Origin: an uncultured Rivibacter sp.
GTDB taxonomy: Bacteria > Pseudomonadota > Gammaproteobacteria > Burkholderiales > Burkholderiaceae
DNA length: 64,000 nucleotides
Direction: 5' to 3'
Assembly (NCBI GenBank): GCA_946480925.1
Contig: CAMLLU010000027.1
Coordinates: forward strand, 6,373-70,372
This document shows positions 30,950 through 40,616 of the stretch, one piece after another. Numbering within the stretch: position 1 is the first letter of the stretch; the number at the start of each line of letters is the position of its first letter. The notes beneath the pieces were generated by a model. That model was not told where the DNA came from and made no database searches. It saw nothing but the letters and a program-made list of their open reading frames with translations. The position numbers and the translations under genes are program-made.

Positions 30950-32121
30950 CCGGGTTGCAGTCTTTGCGCGGCAGCGCCGCCATCGTGGGCGCAGCCACTT
31001 TCGGCTGCGGCGAAGCGCCGGGCTACACCGACATGGAGCTGCTGGCCCACGCCGCGCGCCGGGCCGTGGCCGATGCTGGGCTGAAGATGAGCGACGTCGA
31101 CGGCCTGTGCACCGCGAGTGCCGGTGCCACCATGTGGGCCATGCCCGTGATCGAGTACCTGGGCCTGCGGCCGAGCTACATCGACAGCACGATGATCGGT
31201 GGCTCCAGCTTCATCGCCCACCTGCTGCCGGCCATGCAGGCGCTGCAGTCGGGCCAGTGCCATGCGGTGCTGGTGTGCTACGGCAGTGCGCAGCGCACGG
31301 CCACCTTCGGGCGGCGCGAGGTGGTGGCGAGCCGCCGCTTCCTCGACCCGCAGCCTTACGAGTACCCCTACGAACCGATGATGCCGCTGTCGGCCTATGC
31401 GCTTGCGGCTTCGCGGCACATGCACGAGTTCGGCACCACGCGGCGGCAGCTGGCCGAGGTGGCGGTGACCGCACGGGCCTGGGCGCAGCGCAACCCAGAG
31501 GCATTCATGCGCGAGCCGTTGAGCATCGACGACGTGCTGGGCGCGCGCATGGTGAGCGACCCGCTGACCGTGCGCGACAGCTGCCTGGTGACCGACGGCG
31601 CCGGCGCCTGCGTGCTGGTGCACGTCGAGCGCGCGCGCGACCTGCCGAAGACGCCGGTGTACGTGCTGGGCAACGGCACCGCGGTGTGGAACCGGCAGAT
31701 CTCTTCGATGCACGACCTCACGGTGACGGCCGCGCGCGACTCGGGCCGCGCCGCGTTTGCGATGGCGGGCCTCGGCCCGAAGGACATCGACGTGGTGCAG
31801 CTGTATGACGCGTTCACCATCAACGTGCTGCTGCTCCTGGAAGACCTGGGCTTTTGCGCCAAGGGCGAAGGCGGCGCGTTCGTGGAGGGCGGCGCCATCG
31901 GCCCCGGTGGGCGGCTGCCGGTCAATACCAACGGCGGCGGGCTGTCGTGCGTGCACCCGGGCATGTACGGCATCTTTGCGCTGATCGAAGCCGTGCGGCA
32001 GCTGCGCGGCGAAGCCGGCGAGCGCCAGGTGCCGGGCGTGAAGACGGCGCTGGCGCACGGCAATGGCGGCACGCTCTCGAGCCAGTCGACCGCGGTGCTG
32101 GGCCTGGCCGAAACGCTGTGA
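30946..32121 (+). CDS. Thiolase-like protein lacking the nucleophilic Cys, possible Ltp2-type aldolase
   Basis: The 391-residue protein has the SCP-x thiolase fold pattern (AIVGAATFGCGEAPGYTDME at the start, VNTNGGGLSCVHPGMYG near residue 330). At the nucleophile position it has STMIGGSSFIAHL (about residues 83-95), with no Cys. The usual HD-F motif is LYDAF, and GHPLGATG is replaced by CVHPGMYG. Such variants paired with DUF35 partners, like Ltp2 of steroid side-chain degradation, catalyse retro-aldol cleavage instead of thiolysis. That function is inferred here; a scaffold or other Claisen-type activity is possible. It overlaps the DUF35 gene. Confidence 0.8.
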   Translation: MTGLQSLRGSAAIVGAATFGCGEAPGYTDMELLAHAARRAVADAGLKMSDVDGLCTASAGATMWAMPVIEYLGLRPSYIDSTMIGGSSFIAHLLPAMQALQSGQCHAVLVCYGSAQRTATFGRREVVASRRFLDPQPYEYPYEPMMPLSAYALAASRHMHEFGTTRRQLAEVAVTARAWAQRNPEAFMREPLSIDDVLGARMVSDPLTVRDSCLVTDGAGACVLVHVERARDLPKTPVYVLGNGTAVWNRQISSMHDLTVTAARDSGRAAFAMAGLGPKDIDVVQLYDAFTINVLLLLEDLGFCAKGEGGAFVEGGAIGPGGRLPVNTNGGGLSCVHPGMYGIFALIEAVRQLRGEAGERQVPGVKTALAHGNGGTLSSQSTAVLGLAETL

Positions 32122-32132
32122 GGCACGAAGCC

Positions 32133-33506
32133 ATGAGCACGAGCGTCGACGACAAACACCCGAGCAAGACCTTGGCCGCGTTCGCCGCCGGCCTGCGCTT
32201 CGAAGACATTCCGCCCGCGGTGCTGCGCCGCGCGGAAGAGCTGTTTCTCGACTGGCTGGGCTCGGTGTTGGCCGGCAAGGGCGCGCGGCCGGTGGAAAGC
32301 ATTGCCGCGTTCGCGCGCGCCATGGGGCCGGCCGACGGGCCGAGCGAGGTGCTGATCTCGCGCACGCGCACCAGCCCGCTGTTCGCGGCGATGGTGAACG
32401 CCGCCGCCTCGCACTTCGCCGAGCAGGACGACGTGCACAACGGCTCGGTGTTCCACCCCGCGGCGGTGGTGTTCGCCCCGGTGCTGGCCATGGCGCAGGC
32501 CACGGGCACTTCGGGCCGCGAGCTGCTGGCTGCCGCCGTGGCGGGCTACGAGGTGGGCATCCGCGTGGGCGAGTTCCTCGGGCGCTCGCACTACAAGGTG
32601 TTCCACACCACGGCCACGGCCGGCACGGTGGCCGCAGCGGCCGCGGTGGGCCGGCTGCTGAAGCTCGATGCGACGCAGATGCTGCACGCCTTCGGCTCGG
32701 CCGGCACGCAGGCCGCAGGGCTGTGGGAGTTCTTGCGCGACGCGGCGGACTCCAAGCAGCTGCACACGGCCAAGGCCGCGGCTGACGGGCTCATGTCAGC
32801 CTGGCTGGCGCGCGACGGGTTCACCGGTGCGCAACGCATCCTCGAAGGGCCGCAGGGCATGGCCGCCGGCATGTCGCGTGGCGACGCAGACGCGACCCGG
32901 CTGACCGACCGGCTGGGGCAGCGCTGGGCCCTGGCCGAGACTTCGTTCAAGTACCACGCCTCGTGCCGCCACACCCACCCGGCCGCCGACGCATTGCAGC
33001 AGGTGATGCGCACGCATGGCCTGCGCGCCGAAGACCTGGAGCGCGTGACGGCCCTGGTGCACCAGGGCGCCATCGACGTGCTGGGGCCGGTGGTGGAACC
33101 GCAAACCGTGCACCAGAGCAAGTTCTCGATGGGCACGGTGCTGGGCTTGATCGCGGTGTTCGACCGCGCGGGGCTGACCGAATTCGACACGCACTGGCGC
33201 AATGCGCGCGTGGTGGCGCTGCGCCGCAAGGTGCACATGGAGCTCGACGCCGAGGTGGACGGTGCCTACCCGCAGCGCTGGATCGGCAAGGTGGCCGTGT
33301 TCACCACCGACGGCCGCACCTTGCATGGCCGCGTGGACGAGCCCAAGGGCGACCCGGGCAACACGCTGAGCCGCGGTGAGATCGAGGCCAAGGCGATGCA
33401 GCTTGCGGCCTATGCGGGCGGCGCCACCGGTGACGAGATGCAGACGCTGACCGCGCGCGTGTGGCAGCTGGCCGAGTGGCCGCGCGTTGAGCGGCTGCTG
33501 CCGTGA
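32133..33506 (+). CDS. MmgE/PrpD family protein
   Basis: The 457-residue protein starts KTLAAFAAGLRFEDIPPAV. Family motifs include FLDWLGSVLAG, HFAEQDDVHNGSVFHPAAVV (about residues 90-109), FKYHASCRHTHPAADAL (about 272) and QSKFSMGTVLGLIA. The family includes 2-methylcitrate dehydratase, cis-aconitate decarboxylase and iminodisuccinate epimerase. Next to a thiolase-like/DUF35 pair it probably dehydrates or decarboxylates a hydroxy or tricarboxylic-type intermediate, but no specific reaction can be read. There are no prpB/prpC genes nearby, so classical methylcitrate cycle use is unlikely. Confidence 0.88.
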   Translation: MSTSVDDKHPSKTLAAFAAGLRFEDIPPAVLRRAEELFLDWLGSVLAGKGARPVESIAAFARAMGPADGPSEVLISRTRTSPLFAAMVNAAASHFAEQDDVHNGSVFHPAAVVFAPVLAMAQATGTSGRELLAAAVAGYEVGIRVGEFLGRSHYKVFHTTATAGTVAAAAAVGRLLKLDATQMLHAFGSAGTQAAGLWEFLRDAADSKQLHTAKAAADGLMSAWLARDGFTGAQRILEGPQGMAAGMSRGDADATRLTDRLGQRWALAETSFKYHASCRHTHPAADALQQVMRTHGLRAEDLERVTALVHQGAIDVLGPVVEPQTVHQSKFSMGTVLGLIAVFDRAGLTEFDTHWRNARVVALRRKVHMELDAEVDGAYPQRWIGKVAVFTTDGRTLHGRVDEPKGDPGNTLSRGEIEAKAMQLAAYAGGATGDEMQTLTARVWQLAEWPRVERLLP

Positions 33507-33554
33507 GCCACCGCCGGGCCGCGACGACCCCATGAATCCGAGGAGACCCATTCG

Positions 33555-34709
33555 ATGATCCGCGACTCCGAAACCCTCGAGGCTTTCCTTGCCAGCGTGC
33601 GCCGCTTCGTGAGGGAAAGGCTGGTGCCCGCCGAGCACACGGTGGCCGAGACCGACGAGATTCCGGAAGACATCGTGGCCGACATGAAGGCCATGGGCCT
33701 GTTCGGCCTCACCATCCCCGAGTCGTACGGCGGCCTGGGCCTCACGATGGAGGAGGAGTCGCTGGTGATGTTCGAGATGGGCCGCACGTCGCCTGCGTTC
33801 CGCTCGCTCTTCGGCACCACGGTGGGCATCGGCTCGCAGGGCATCTTGATCGACGGCACGCCGGCGCAGAAGGACAAGTACCTGCCCGCGCTGGCCAGCG
33901 GCGAGCTGATCGCCTCGTTTGCGCTCACCGAGCCCGAGGCCGGCTCCGACGCCGCCTCGCTGCGCACCAGCGCACGCCGCGAGGGCGAGCACTACGTCAT
34001 CAACGGCACGAAGCGCTTCATCACCAATGCGCCGCATGCGGGCCTGTTCACGCTGATGGCGCGCACCGACGCCCACAATAAGAGCGCCGGCGGCGTGTCG
34101 GCCTTCATCGTGGAGCGCGATACGCCGGGCATCACCATCGGCAAGCCCGACCGCAAGATGGGCCAGCGCGGCGCGCACACGGCCGACGTGATCTTCGAGA
34201 ACTGCCGCGTGCCGGCGGCCAACCTCATCGGCGGCAAGGAGGGCATGGGCTTCAAGACGGCGATGAAGGTGCTGGAAAAGGGCCGCATCCACATCGCCGC
34301 CATCTGCGTGGGCGTGGCCGAACGCATGCTCGAAGACGCGCTGGCCTACGCGATGGAGCGCAAGCAGTTCGGCCAGCCGATCGCCGAGTTCCAGCTTGTG
34401 CAGGCCATGCTGGCCGACAGCAAGATGGAGTGCTACGCCGCGCGCTGCATGGTGATCGACGCGGCCCGCCGCCGCGACGTGGGCGAGAACGTCTCCACCG
34501 AGGCCTCGTGCTGCAAGCTGTTCGCCTCTGAGATGTGCGGCCGTGTGGCCGACCGTGCAGTGCAGATCTTCGGCGGTGCGGGCTACGTGGCAGACCATGG
34601 CATCGAGCGCTTCTATCGCGACGTGCGGCTGTTCCGCATCTACGAAGGCACGAGCCAGATCCAGCAGCTGGTGATCGCACGCAACATGATTCGCCAGGCA
34701 GCGCAATAG
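33555..34709 (+). CDS. Acyl-CoA dehydrogenase, short/medium-chain type
   Basis: The 384-residue flavoenzyme has ALTEPEAGSDAASLRTSARR (about residues 118-137), NGTKRFITNAPHAGLF, MGQRGAHTADVIFENCRVP, QIFGGAGYVADHGIERFYRD and RIYEGTSQIQQLVIARNMI. The Glu of YEGTSQIQ is the catalytic base of the short/medium-chain class, unlike the LCAD-like copy at 12453. It ends the LysR-linked cluster and would oxidise the acyl-CoA made by the ligase at 28946. AGGAGA precedes the start. Confidence 0.93.
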   Translation: MIRDSETLEAFLASVRRFVRERLVPAEHTVAETDEIPEDIVADMKAMGLFGLTIPESYGGLGLTMEEESLVMFEMGRTSPAFRSLFGTTVGIGSQGILIDGTPAQKDKYLPALASGELIASFALTEPEAGSDAASLRTSARREGEHYVINGTKRFITNAPHAGLFTLMARTDAHNKSAGGVSAFIVERDTPGITIGKPDRKMGQRGAHTADVIFENCRVPAANLIGGKEGMGFKTAMKVLEKGRIHIAAICVGVAERMLEDALAYAMERKQFGQPIAEFQLVQAMLADSKMECYAARCMVIDAARRRDVGENVSTEASCCKLFASEMCGRVADRAVQIFGGAGYVADHGIERFYRDVRLFRIYEGTSQIQQLVIARNMIRQAAQ

Positions 34710-34924
34710 CTCGGCAACAGTACGCTATCGCTATTGCGCTATTCCCAATAGGCAAGAGGCCAGGCGGGGCCGGGAGGTGTCGCCTAGAATCCCGGCTCCC
34801 CGGACTGCTGGTTTTTGTGGCACTTTTGCCCATGTGGCGCCAGCATCCCGGCCCCGGCTTTTGACGCGGGGCCGCTTTTCTTCCATCCTCGACATTCGTC
34901 TTCAACAGCCGCTGGATCTACACC

Positions 34925-35302
34925 ATGTTTCGCTGTGTCCTGACGGCCGCCCTCATTGCGGCCACCCCTTTCGTTGCGCAAGCCCAGGTGCAGCGCAACT
35001 TCCCGCAGAACGCGCTGCGCGGCGAGATCGTCGTCACCAACCCGCCCGAGATCACGCTCAACGGCAAGGCCAGCCGCCTGGCGCCCGGCTCACGCATCAA
35101 GGGGCAGAACAACCTGCTCGTGATGTCCGGCGCGGCCGTGGGCCAGAAGCTCGTCGTCAACTACACGCTCGACCAGTACGGCCTCGTGTCCGACGTGTGG
35201 ATCCTGCGCAAGGATGAGATCGCCAGGACCTGGCCGAAGACTGCGGAAGAAGCTGCGAAATGGAGCTTCGACCCGGTGGCGCAAACCTGGACCAAGCCCT
35301 GA
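34925..35302 (+). CDS. Hypothetical periplasmic protein upstream of miaB
   Basis: The 125-residue protein has a signal peptide ([20 protein letters not shown], cleavage near residue 21). A small beta-rich domain follows ([54 protein letters not shown]). I recall similar short secreted proteins beside miaB in Burkholderiales, but their function is unknown. The stop is ten bases before the miaB start, so the two are probably co-transcribed. Confidence 0.7.
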   Translation: MFRCVLTAALIAATPFVAQAQVQRNFPQNALRGEIVVTNPPEITLNGKASRLAPGSRIKGQNNLLVMSGAAVGQKLVVNYTLDQYGLVSDVWILRKDEIARTWPKTAEEAAKWSFDPVAQTWTKP

Positions 35303-35312
35303 GGAGGCAGCC

Positions 35313-36686
35313 ATGAGCAGTACTGCCGAGACCAAGAAGAAGGTCTGGATCAAGACCTTCGGCTGCCAGATGAACGAGTACGACTCGGACAAGATGGCCG
35401 ACGTGCTGAAGGCCGCCCAGGGCTACGAACCGACCAGCAACGTCGAGGAAGCCGACCTCATCCTCTTCAACACCTGCTCGGTGCGCGAGAAGGCGCAGGA
35501 GAAGGTGTTCTCCGACCTCGGGCGCATCAAGCACCTCAAGGGCAAGGGCGTGAAGATCGGCGTGGGCGGCTGCGTGGCCAGCCAGGAAGGCGCGGCCATC
35601 ATCGAGCGTGCGCCCTACGTGGACGTGGTGTTCGGCCCGCAGACGCTGCACCGCCTGCCCGAGATGCTGGCAAAGCGCGAGGCGATGAACCGCCCGCAGG
35701 TGGACATCAGCTTCCCCGAGATCGAGAAGTTCGACCACCTGCCGCCGGCCCGCGTGGAAGGCGCGAGCGCCTTCGTCTCCATCATGGAAGGCTGCTCGAA
35801 GTACTGCAGCTACTGCGTGGTGCCGTACACCCGCGGCGAAGAGGTGTCGCGCCCCTTCGAGGACGTGCTCACCGAAGTGGCGGGCCTGGCGGACCAGGGC
35901 GTGAAGGAAGTGACGCTGCTGGGCCAGAACGTCAATGCGTATCGCGGCAAGATGGGCGGCACCGACGAGATCGCCGACTTCGCGCTGCTGATCGAGTACG
36001 TGGCCGAGATCCCGGGCATCGAGCGCATCCGCTACACCACCTCGCACCCCAACGAGTTCACGCAGCGGCTCATCGACGTGTACGCCAAGGTGCCCAAGCT
36101 GGTGAGCCACCTGCACCTGCCGGTGCAACACGGCTCCGACCGCATCCTCATGGCCATGAAGCGCGGCTACACCGCCATCGAATACAAGAGCACGATCCGC
36201 AAGCTGCGCGCCGTGCGGCCCGACATCAGCTTGTCGAGCGACTTCATCGTCGGCTTCCCCGGCGAGACCGAAGACGACTTCGCGAAGATGATGAAGCTGA
36301 TCGAAGACGTGGGCTACGACTCGAGCTTCAGCTTCGTCTTCAGCCCGCGCCCCGGCACCCCGGCTGCTGCACTGCACGACGACACGCCGCAGGAAGTGAA
36401 GCTGAAGCGCCTGCAGCACCTGCAGGCCACCATCGAAGCCAACGTGCGCCGCATCAGCGCCAGCCGCGTGGGCACGGTGCAACGCATCCTGGTGGAAGGC
36501 CCGTCACGCCGCCTCGGCCCCAGCGGCCAACCGGAGCTCATGGGCCGCACCGAATGCAACCGCATCGTCAACTTCGCCGGCTCATCCCGGCTGGTGGGGC
36601 AGATGATCGACGTGACGATCACCGAAGCGCTGCCGCATTCGCTGCGTGGCGAGGTGGTGACGCGGGAAGTCGAAAAAGCCGCCTGA
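35313..36686 (+). CDS. miaB: tRNA-2-methylthio-N6-dimethylallyladenosine synthase MiaB
   Basis: ATG 35313 follows GAGGAGG. The 457-residue protein shows the three MiaB parts: N-terminal UPF0004 domain with cluster Cys residues ([37 protein letters not shown]), the radical-SAM domain with C-x3-C-x2-C ([16 protein letters not shown], about residues 152-167) and a C-terminal TRAM RNA-binding domain (about 380-445). It adds a methylthio group to isopentenyl-A37 of tRNAs reading UNN codons. Neighbouring queD and queE make this a small tRNA-modification locus. Confidence 0.97.
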   Translation: MSSTAETKKKVWIKTFGCQMNEYDSDKMADVLKAAQGYEPTSNVEEADLILFNTCSVREKAQEKVFSDLGRIKHLKGKGVKIGVGGCVASQEGAAIIERAPYVDVVFGPQTLHRLPEMLAKREAMNRPQVDISFPEIEKFDHLPPARVEGASAFVSIMEGCSKYCSYCVVPYTRGEEVSRPFEDVLTEVAGLADQGVKEVTLLGQNVNAYRGKMGGTDEIADFALLIEYVAEIPGIERIRYTTSHPNEFTQRLIDVYAKVPKLVSHLHLPVQHGSDRILMAMKRGYTAIEYKSTIRKLRAVRPDISLSSDFIVGFPGETEDDFAKMMKLIEDVGYDSSFSFVFSPRPGTPAAALHDDTPQEVKLKRLQHLQATIEANVRRISASRVGTVQRILVEGPSRRLGPSGQPELMGRTECNRIVNFAGSSRLVGQMIDVTITEALPHSLRGEVVTREVEKAA

Positions 36687-36692
36687 GTTGGC

Positions 36693-37073
36693 TCAGGCCT
36701 GGGCGGGCGTGTAGACGCAGCGGTCGCCGCTGCTCTTGCGCTGCACGCTCACCGAATGCACTTGCGGCACGCGTTGCGCAATCTGCGTGTGGATGAACAC
36801 GCAGAGGTTCTCGAGCGTCGGCGTGCCCACGCCAGGCACTTCATCGAGGAAGTGATGGTCGAGCTGCTCGCGCACCGCCGCAATGGCTGCGCGCAGCACG
36901 CCGAGGTCTACCACCATGCCGGTGGCCGCATCGCGCTCGCCGCGCACGGTGACCTCTGCGGTGTAGGTGTGCCCATGGATGCGGCGGCTGCCCTTGGCCT
37001 CGGCCTGGCCCACGGCCGGCCGGCGCAGCGTGTGCGCGGCTTCGAAGTAGAAGGACTGGCTCAGTTCGAACAT
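36693..37073 (-). CDS. queD: 6-carboxytetrahydropterin synthase QueD-like (Cys replaced by Ser)
   Basis: The 126-residue protein begins FELSQSFYFEAAHTLRRP and has the zinc ligands His14 and RRIHGHTYTAEV (HGH, about residues 33-35). DHHFLD (about 72-77) and TPTLENLCVFIH follow, then a C-terminal Glu-less SSGDRCVYTP. In E. coli QueD the catalytic Cys precedes HGH as C-x3-H-x-H; here that position is Ser (GSRRIHGH). QueD converts dihydroneopterin triphosphate into the precursor of QueE's substrate, on the preQ0/queuosine route. The adjacent queE supports the role, but the altered residue means a different base or a related pterin reaction is possible. Confidence 0.88.
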   Translation of the reverse strand: MFELSQSFYFEAAHTLRRPAVGQAEAKGSRRIHGHTYTAEVTVRGERDAATGMVVDLGVLRAAIAAVREQLDHHFLDEVPGVGTPTLENLCVFIHTQIAQRVPQVHSVSVQRKSSGDRCVYTPAQA

Positions 37074-37086
37074 CTTTGAGAGTCCT

Positions 37087-37719
37087 TCAACGGATCCCGA
37101 GGTACTTGTGTGTCTGCAGGCTGAGTTGCCAGCGCGGGTGCTGCAGGCACCACTGCACGGCCCACTCGGTGTTGGCCCCGCGCTGCGGGCCGTCCATCGG
37201 CTGCACGCGGCGGTGCTCGAAGTCCAGCGTTTCGAGTTCAGCAAGGTCGATGCCTGCTTGCGGCACCACCACCTTGAGCTCCTGGCCCGAGCGCTGCACC
37301 AGCGGCGCACCGGCCTTGGGGCTCACGCACAGCCAATCGATGCCGGGCGGCGCGGCCACGGTGCCATTGGTCTCGACCGCGATCTCGAAGCCTTGCGCAT
37401 GCAGTGCGTCGATCAACACCGCGTCTACCTGCAACAACGGCTCGCCACCGGTGAGCACCACGAAGCGGTTTGCACCGCCTTGCGGCCACAGCGACGCAAT
37501 GCGCTCGGCGAGCTCGGCGGCCTGTGCGAACTTGCCGCCCAGCGTGCCGTTGGTGCCGACGAAGTCGGTGTCGCAGAACTTGCAGACGGCGTTGTTGCGG
37601 TCTTCTTCGCGGCCGGTCCACAGGTTGCAGCCGGCAAGGCGGCAGAACACCGCGGGCCGCCCCGCGTGGCTGCCTTCGCCTTGCAGCGTGTAGAAGATTT
37701 CCTTGACGCTGTAGGTCAT
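37087..37719 (-). CDS. queE: 7-carboxy-7-deazaguanine synthase QueE
   Basis: The 210-residue radical-SAM enzyme starts TYSVKEIFYTLQGEGSHAG and has an atypical cluster motif C-x14-C-x2-C (from CNLW to CKFCDTDFVG, about residues 31-49). VLTGGEPLLQ (about 90) and AVETNGTVAAPPG follow. Extended spacing like this is known from the Burkholderia multivorans enzyme. It contracts 6-carboxytetrahydropterin to 7-carboxy-7-deazaguanine for queuosine. The gene precedes queD on the minus strand and follows the membrane-protein gene by two bases. Confidence 0.95.
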   Translation of the reverse strand: MTYSVKEIFYTLQGEGSHAGRPAVFCRLAGCNLWTGREEDRNNAVCKFCDTDFVGTNGTLGGKFAQAAELAERIASLWPQGGANRFVVLTGGEPLLQVDAVLIDALHAQGFEIAVETNGTVAAPPGIDWLCVSPKAGAPLVQRSGQELKVVVPQAGIDLAELETLDFEHRRVQPMDGPQRGANTEWAVQWCLQHPRWQLSLQTHKYLGIR

Positions 37720-37721
37720 GT

Positions 37722-38012
37722 TCAGCTCACCGACCGCTTGCCGGGGCCCCAGCCTGCCCACAGCAGCGCGAGTGCGCAGGCCGCGGTCATGGCCACGTAG
37801 GTGGCCATGCGGCCATCGCGCCCGGTGACCACCAGCCCGCCGATCAGCACCACCGCACCGGCTCCTACAGCCCATGCAGCGAGCCGGCGCAGCGGCACGC
37901 TTTGCAGCGATTGCCGCCACAACAGCTTGGTGAGCAAGGCGCTCAACAGGCCCACGCCCACGGCAGGCATGAAGAAATTCACGAAATGGATCAGTGCGTC
38001 GAGGGGGCCCAT
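37722..38012 (-). CDS. Hypothetical three-span membrane protein
   Basis: The 96-residue product has hydrophobic segments near residues 9-29 (FVNFFMPAVGVGLLSALLTK), 44-61 (AAWAVGAGAVVLIGGLVV) and 68-86 (MATYVAMTAACALALLWAGW). The gene ends two bases before the queE start on the same strand, so it is co-transcribed with queE and queD. I do not recognise a family with a known function. A precursor-uptake role in queuosine metabolism is conceivable from position only. Confidence 0.7.
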   Translation of the reverse strand: MGPLDALIHFVNFFMPAVGVGLLSALLTKLLWRQSLQSVPLRRLAAWAVGAGAVVLIGGLVVTGRDGRMATYVAMTAACALALLWAGWGPGKRSVS

Positions 38013-38107
38013 GGGTGTGGCCTCGTAGGGACTTGCGCCGCGTCAAAGGATCGAGCTCGCGGCTGCGGGCTATCGGCCCGATAAGTCCTTGAAAAAGCTT
38101 GCAATTT

Positions 38108-38113
38108 TATAAT
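38108..38113 (+). promoter_or_regulatory. -10 element TATAAT of a probably leaderless hemA transcript
   Basis: A consensus TATAAT ends seven bases before the hemA ATG at 38121, so transcription would start at or just before the start codon. A TTGAAA at 38089-38094 is only 13 bp away, which is too close for a normal -35. No ribosome site precedes the ATG. Confidence 0.55.
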
Positions 38114-38120
38114 CCCGGCC

Positions 38121-39461
38121 ATGAGCGTGTTTGCCCTCGGACTGAACCACACCACCGCCCCCGTGGATCTGCGTGGCCGGTTCGCATTCACGCTCGAGCA
38201 ACTGGCTCCCACGCTGGTGACTTTTCAAGAGCGCCTGAAGCCTGTGTCCTCACCGGCGGCACGCGCGCCCGAAGCTGCCATCCTTTCCACCTGCAACCGC
38301 ACCGAGCTGTATTGCGCCGCCGGCCCGCAGCTCGTGCGTCCGGCCATCGAATGGCTGGCCGGTGTGGGTGGCGTGGGCGCCGATGCGCTCAAGAACCACG
38401 CTTATGTGCTCGAAGGCGGCGAGGCCGCGCGCCACGCCTTCCGTGTGGCCAGCGGGCTCGATTCCATGGTGCTGGGCGAGCCGCAGATCCTGGGCCAGAT
38501 GAAGCAGGCGGTGCGCGAGGCCGACGTGGCCGGCACGCTGGGCACCACGTTGCACCAGCTGTTCCAGCGCAGCTTTGCGGTAGCCAAGGAAGTGCGCACC
38601 TCTACCGAGATCGGCTCGCATTCCATCAGCATGGCGGCGGCAGCGGTGCGCCTGGCGGCGCAGCTGTTCGAAGACCTGCGCGAGATCCGTGTGCTGTTCG
38701 TGGGCGCCGGCGAAATGATCGAGCTGGCTGCCACGCACTTCGCGGCCAAGACGCCGAAGCAGATGGTGGTGGCCAACCGCACGCTCGAACGCGGCGAAAA
38801 GCTCGCCACGCGGCTGGGTGCTGAGGCCATGCGCCTGGCCGACTTGCCCGCGCGCTTGCACGAGTTCGACGCGATGATCTCCTGCACCGCGAGCACGCTG
38901 CCCATCATCGGCCTCGGCGCCGTGGAACGCGCGCTGAAGGCGCGCAAGCACCGGCCGATGTTCATGGTGGACCTGGCCGTGCCACGCGACATCGAACCCG
39001 AAGTGGCGCGCCTCGCCGACATCTACCTCTACACGGTCGACGACCTGTCGGCACTGGTGCAGACCGCCGGCGAAAAGCGGCAGGCCGCCGTGGCCCAGGC
39101 CGAAGCCATCATCGAGACGGGGGTACAAAGCTTCGTGCACTGGCTCGACCAGCGCGCCACCGTACCGCTGATCCAGGCCCTGCAGGTGCAGACCGATGCC
39201 TGGCGCGAACACGAGATCGCCCGCGCCCGCAAGCTGCTCGCCAAGGGCGCCGACGTGGAGGCCGTGCTCGATGCGCTGTCGCGTGGCCTCACCCAGAAGA
39301 TGCTGCACGGCACGCTGGCCGAGCTGCACGGCGCCGACAGCGCACAGCGGCAACAACTGGTCGGCACCGTGTCGCGCCTGTTCCTGCGCGGCGAGTGGTC
39401 GCCCGAGTTGCGCAGCGCCGCGGCGCGCGCGGCGAACGACGACGACACCTCGCGCTCCTAG
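38121..39461 (+). CDS. hemA: Glutamyl-tRNA reductase HemA
   Basis: The 446-residue protein has [17 protein letters not shown] at the start and [12 protein letters not shown] (about residues 53-64), whose Cys is the thioester-forming nucleophile. [20 protein letters not shown] (about 113-132), the NADPH-binding [17 protein letters not shown] and a C-terminal dimerisation helix region ([16 protein letters not shown]) follow. It reduces glutamyl-tRNA(Glu) to glutamate-1-semialdehyde, the first step of C5 tetrapyrrole synthesis. It heads the hemA-prfA-prmC cluster. The TATAAT right before its ATG suggests a leaderless mRNA. Confidence 0.97.
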   Translation: MSVFALGLNHTTAPVDLRGRFAFTLEQLAPTLVTFQERLKPVSSPAARAPEAAILSTCNRTELYCAAGPQLVRPAIEWLAGVGGVGADALKNHAYVLEGGEAARHAFRVASGLDSMVLGEPQILGQMKQAVREADVAGTLGTTLHQLFQRSFAVAKEVRTSTEIGSHSISMAAAAVRLAAQLFEDLREIRVLFVGAGEMIELAATHFAAKTPKQMVVANRTLERGEKLATRLGAEAMRLADLPARLHEFDAMISCTASTLPIIGLGAVERALKARKHRPMFMVDLAVPRDIEPEVARLADIYLYTVDDLSALVQTAGEKRQAAVAQAEAIIETGVQSFVHWLDQRATVPLIQALQVQTDAWREHEIARARKLLAKGADVEAVLDALSRGLTQKMLHGTLAELHGADSAQRQQLVGTVSRLFLRGEWSPELRSAAARAANDDDTSRS

Positions 39462-39527
39462 CGCCCTTGCCCAACAGCCCGGCGCGTGCAGACGGCACGT
39501 GCCCCATTTCCTACTTGCGCCTCACCG

Positions 39528-40616
39528 ATGAAAGCCTCGCTCCGCCAACAATTCGACCGCCTCGCGTTCCGCCTGCAGGAGCTCGACGCTGCCCTGGCCG
39601 ACCCGGGCGTGGCAAGCGACATCACGCGCTTTCGCACGCTGTCGCGCGAGCACGCCGAAGTGGAAGGACTCGTAAGCCGTTACCGGCGCTACGTGCAGCG
39701 CGAAGCCGATCTCGCGTCGGCACGCGAACTGCTCGAAGACCCCGACATGGCGGAGATGGCCCGCGACGAGATCGCGAGCGCCGAAGCCGAACTCGCGAAG
39801 CTCGACGGCGAGCTGCAGCTCGCGCTGCTGCCGAAGGACCCCGACGACGAGCGCAACGCCTTCATCGAAATCCGCGCTGGCGCCGGCGGCGACGAGTCGG
39901 CGCTCTTCGCAGCAGACCTGGCACGCATGTACACCCGCTATGCCGAACGGCAGGGCTGGCGCAGCGAAATCATGTCAGAGAGCGTGTCGGACCTCGGCGG
40001 CTACAAGGAAGTGGTGCTGCGCTTCGAGGGCGATGCGGTGTACTCGCGCATGAAGTTCGAATCGGGCGGCCACCGCGTGCAGCGCGTGCCGGCCACTGAA
40101 ACCCAAGGCCGCATCCACACGAGCGCCTGCACGGTGGCCGTGCTGCCCGAGCCCGACGAGGCCGAAGAGGTACAGCTCAACCCGGCCGAGCTGCGCATCG
40201 ACACCTTCCGTGCCTCTGGCGCGGGCGGGCAGCACATCAACAAGACGGACTCTGCCGTGCGCATCACCCACCTGCCCACCGGCCTGGTGGCCGAATGCCA
40301 GGACGACCGCTCGCAGCACCGCAACAAGGCCAAGGCCATGGCCGTGCTGGCCGCGCGGCTGCGCGACAAGGAGCGCCTGGAACGCCAGGCCAGGGAGGCA
40401 GCCACCCGCAAGAGCCTCATCGGCAGCGGCGACCGCAGCGACCGCATCCGCACCTACAACTTCCCGCAGGGCCGGCTCACCGACCACCGCATCAACCTCA
40501 CGCTCTACAAGCTCGGCAGCATCATGGAAGGCGATCTCGATGAGGTGACTGCCGCGCTGCAGGCCGCGCGTGCGGCCGAACAGCTGGCCGAGTTGGAAAC
40601 CGGCGGGCTGGCATGA
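39528..40616 (+). CDS. prfA: Peptide chain release factor 1
   Basis: The 362-residue class I release factor starts [19 protein letters not shown]. It has the codon-recognition domain, with the PxT-type tripeptide region near [12 protein letters not shown] (about residue 192), and the catalytic GGQ loop [18 protein letters not shown] (about 229-246). It releases peptides at UAA and UAG. Downstream prmC overlaps by four bases and encodes the methylase of the GGQ glutamine, the standard pairing. Confidence 0.97.
   Translation: MKASLRQQFDRLAFRLQELDAALADPGVASDITRFRTLSREHAEVEGLVSRYRRYVQREADLASARELLEDPDMAEMARDEIASAEAELAKLDGELQLALLPKDPDDERNAFIEIRAGAGGDESALFAADLARMYTRYAERQGWRSEIMSESVSDLGGYKEVVLRFEGDAVYSRMKFESGGHRVQRVPATETQGRIHTSACTVAVLPEPDEAEEVQLNPAELRIDTFRASGAGGQHINKTDSAVRITHLPTGLVAECQDDRSQHRNKAKAMAVLAARLRDKERLERQAREAATRKSLIGSGDRSDRIRTYNFPQGRLTDHRINLTLYKLGSIMEGDLDEVTAALQAARAAEQLAELETGGLA

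Noticed and set aside
34710..34924. Riboswitch or small RNA in the gap before the miaB-linked gene
   Set aside because: Only short GCTAT words and a weak CTATT/AATAG pair are visible; nothing matches a known RNA class.
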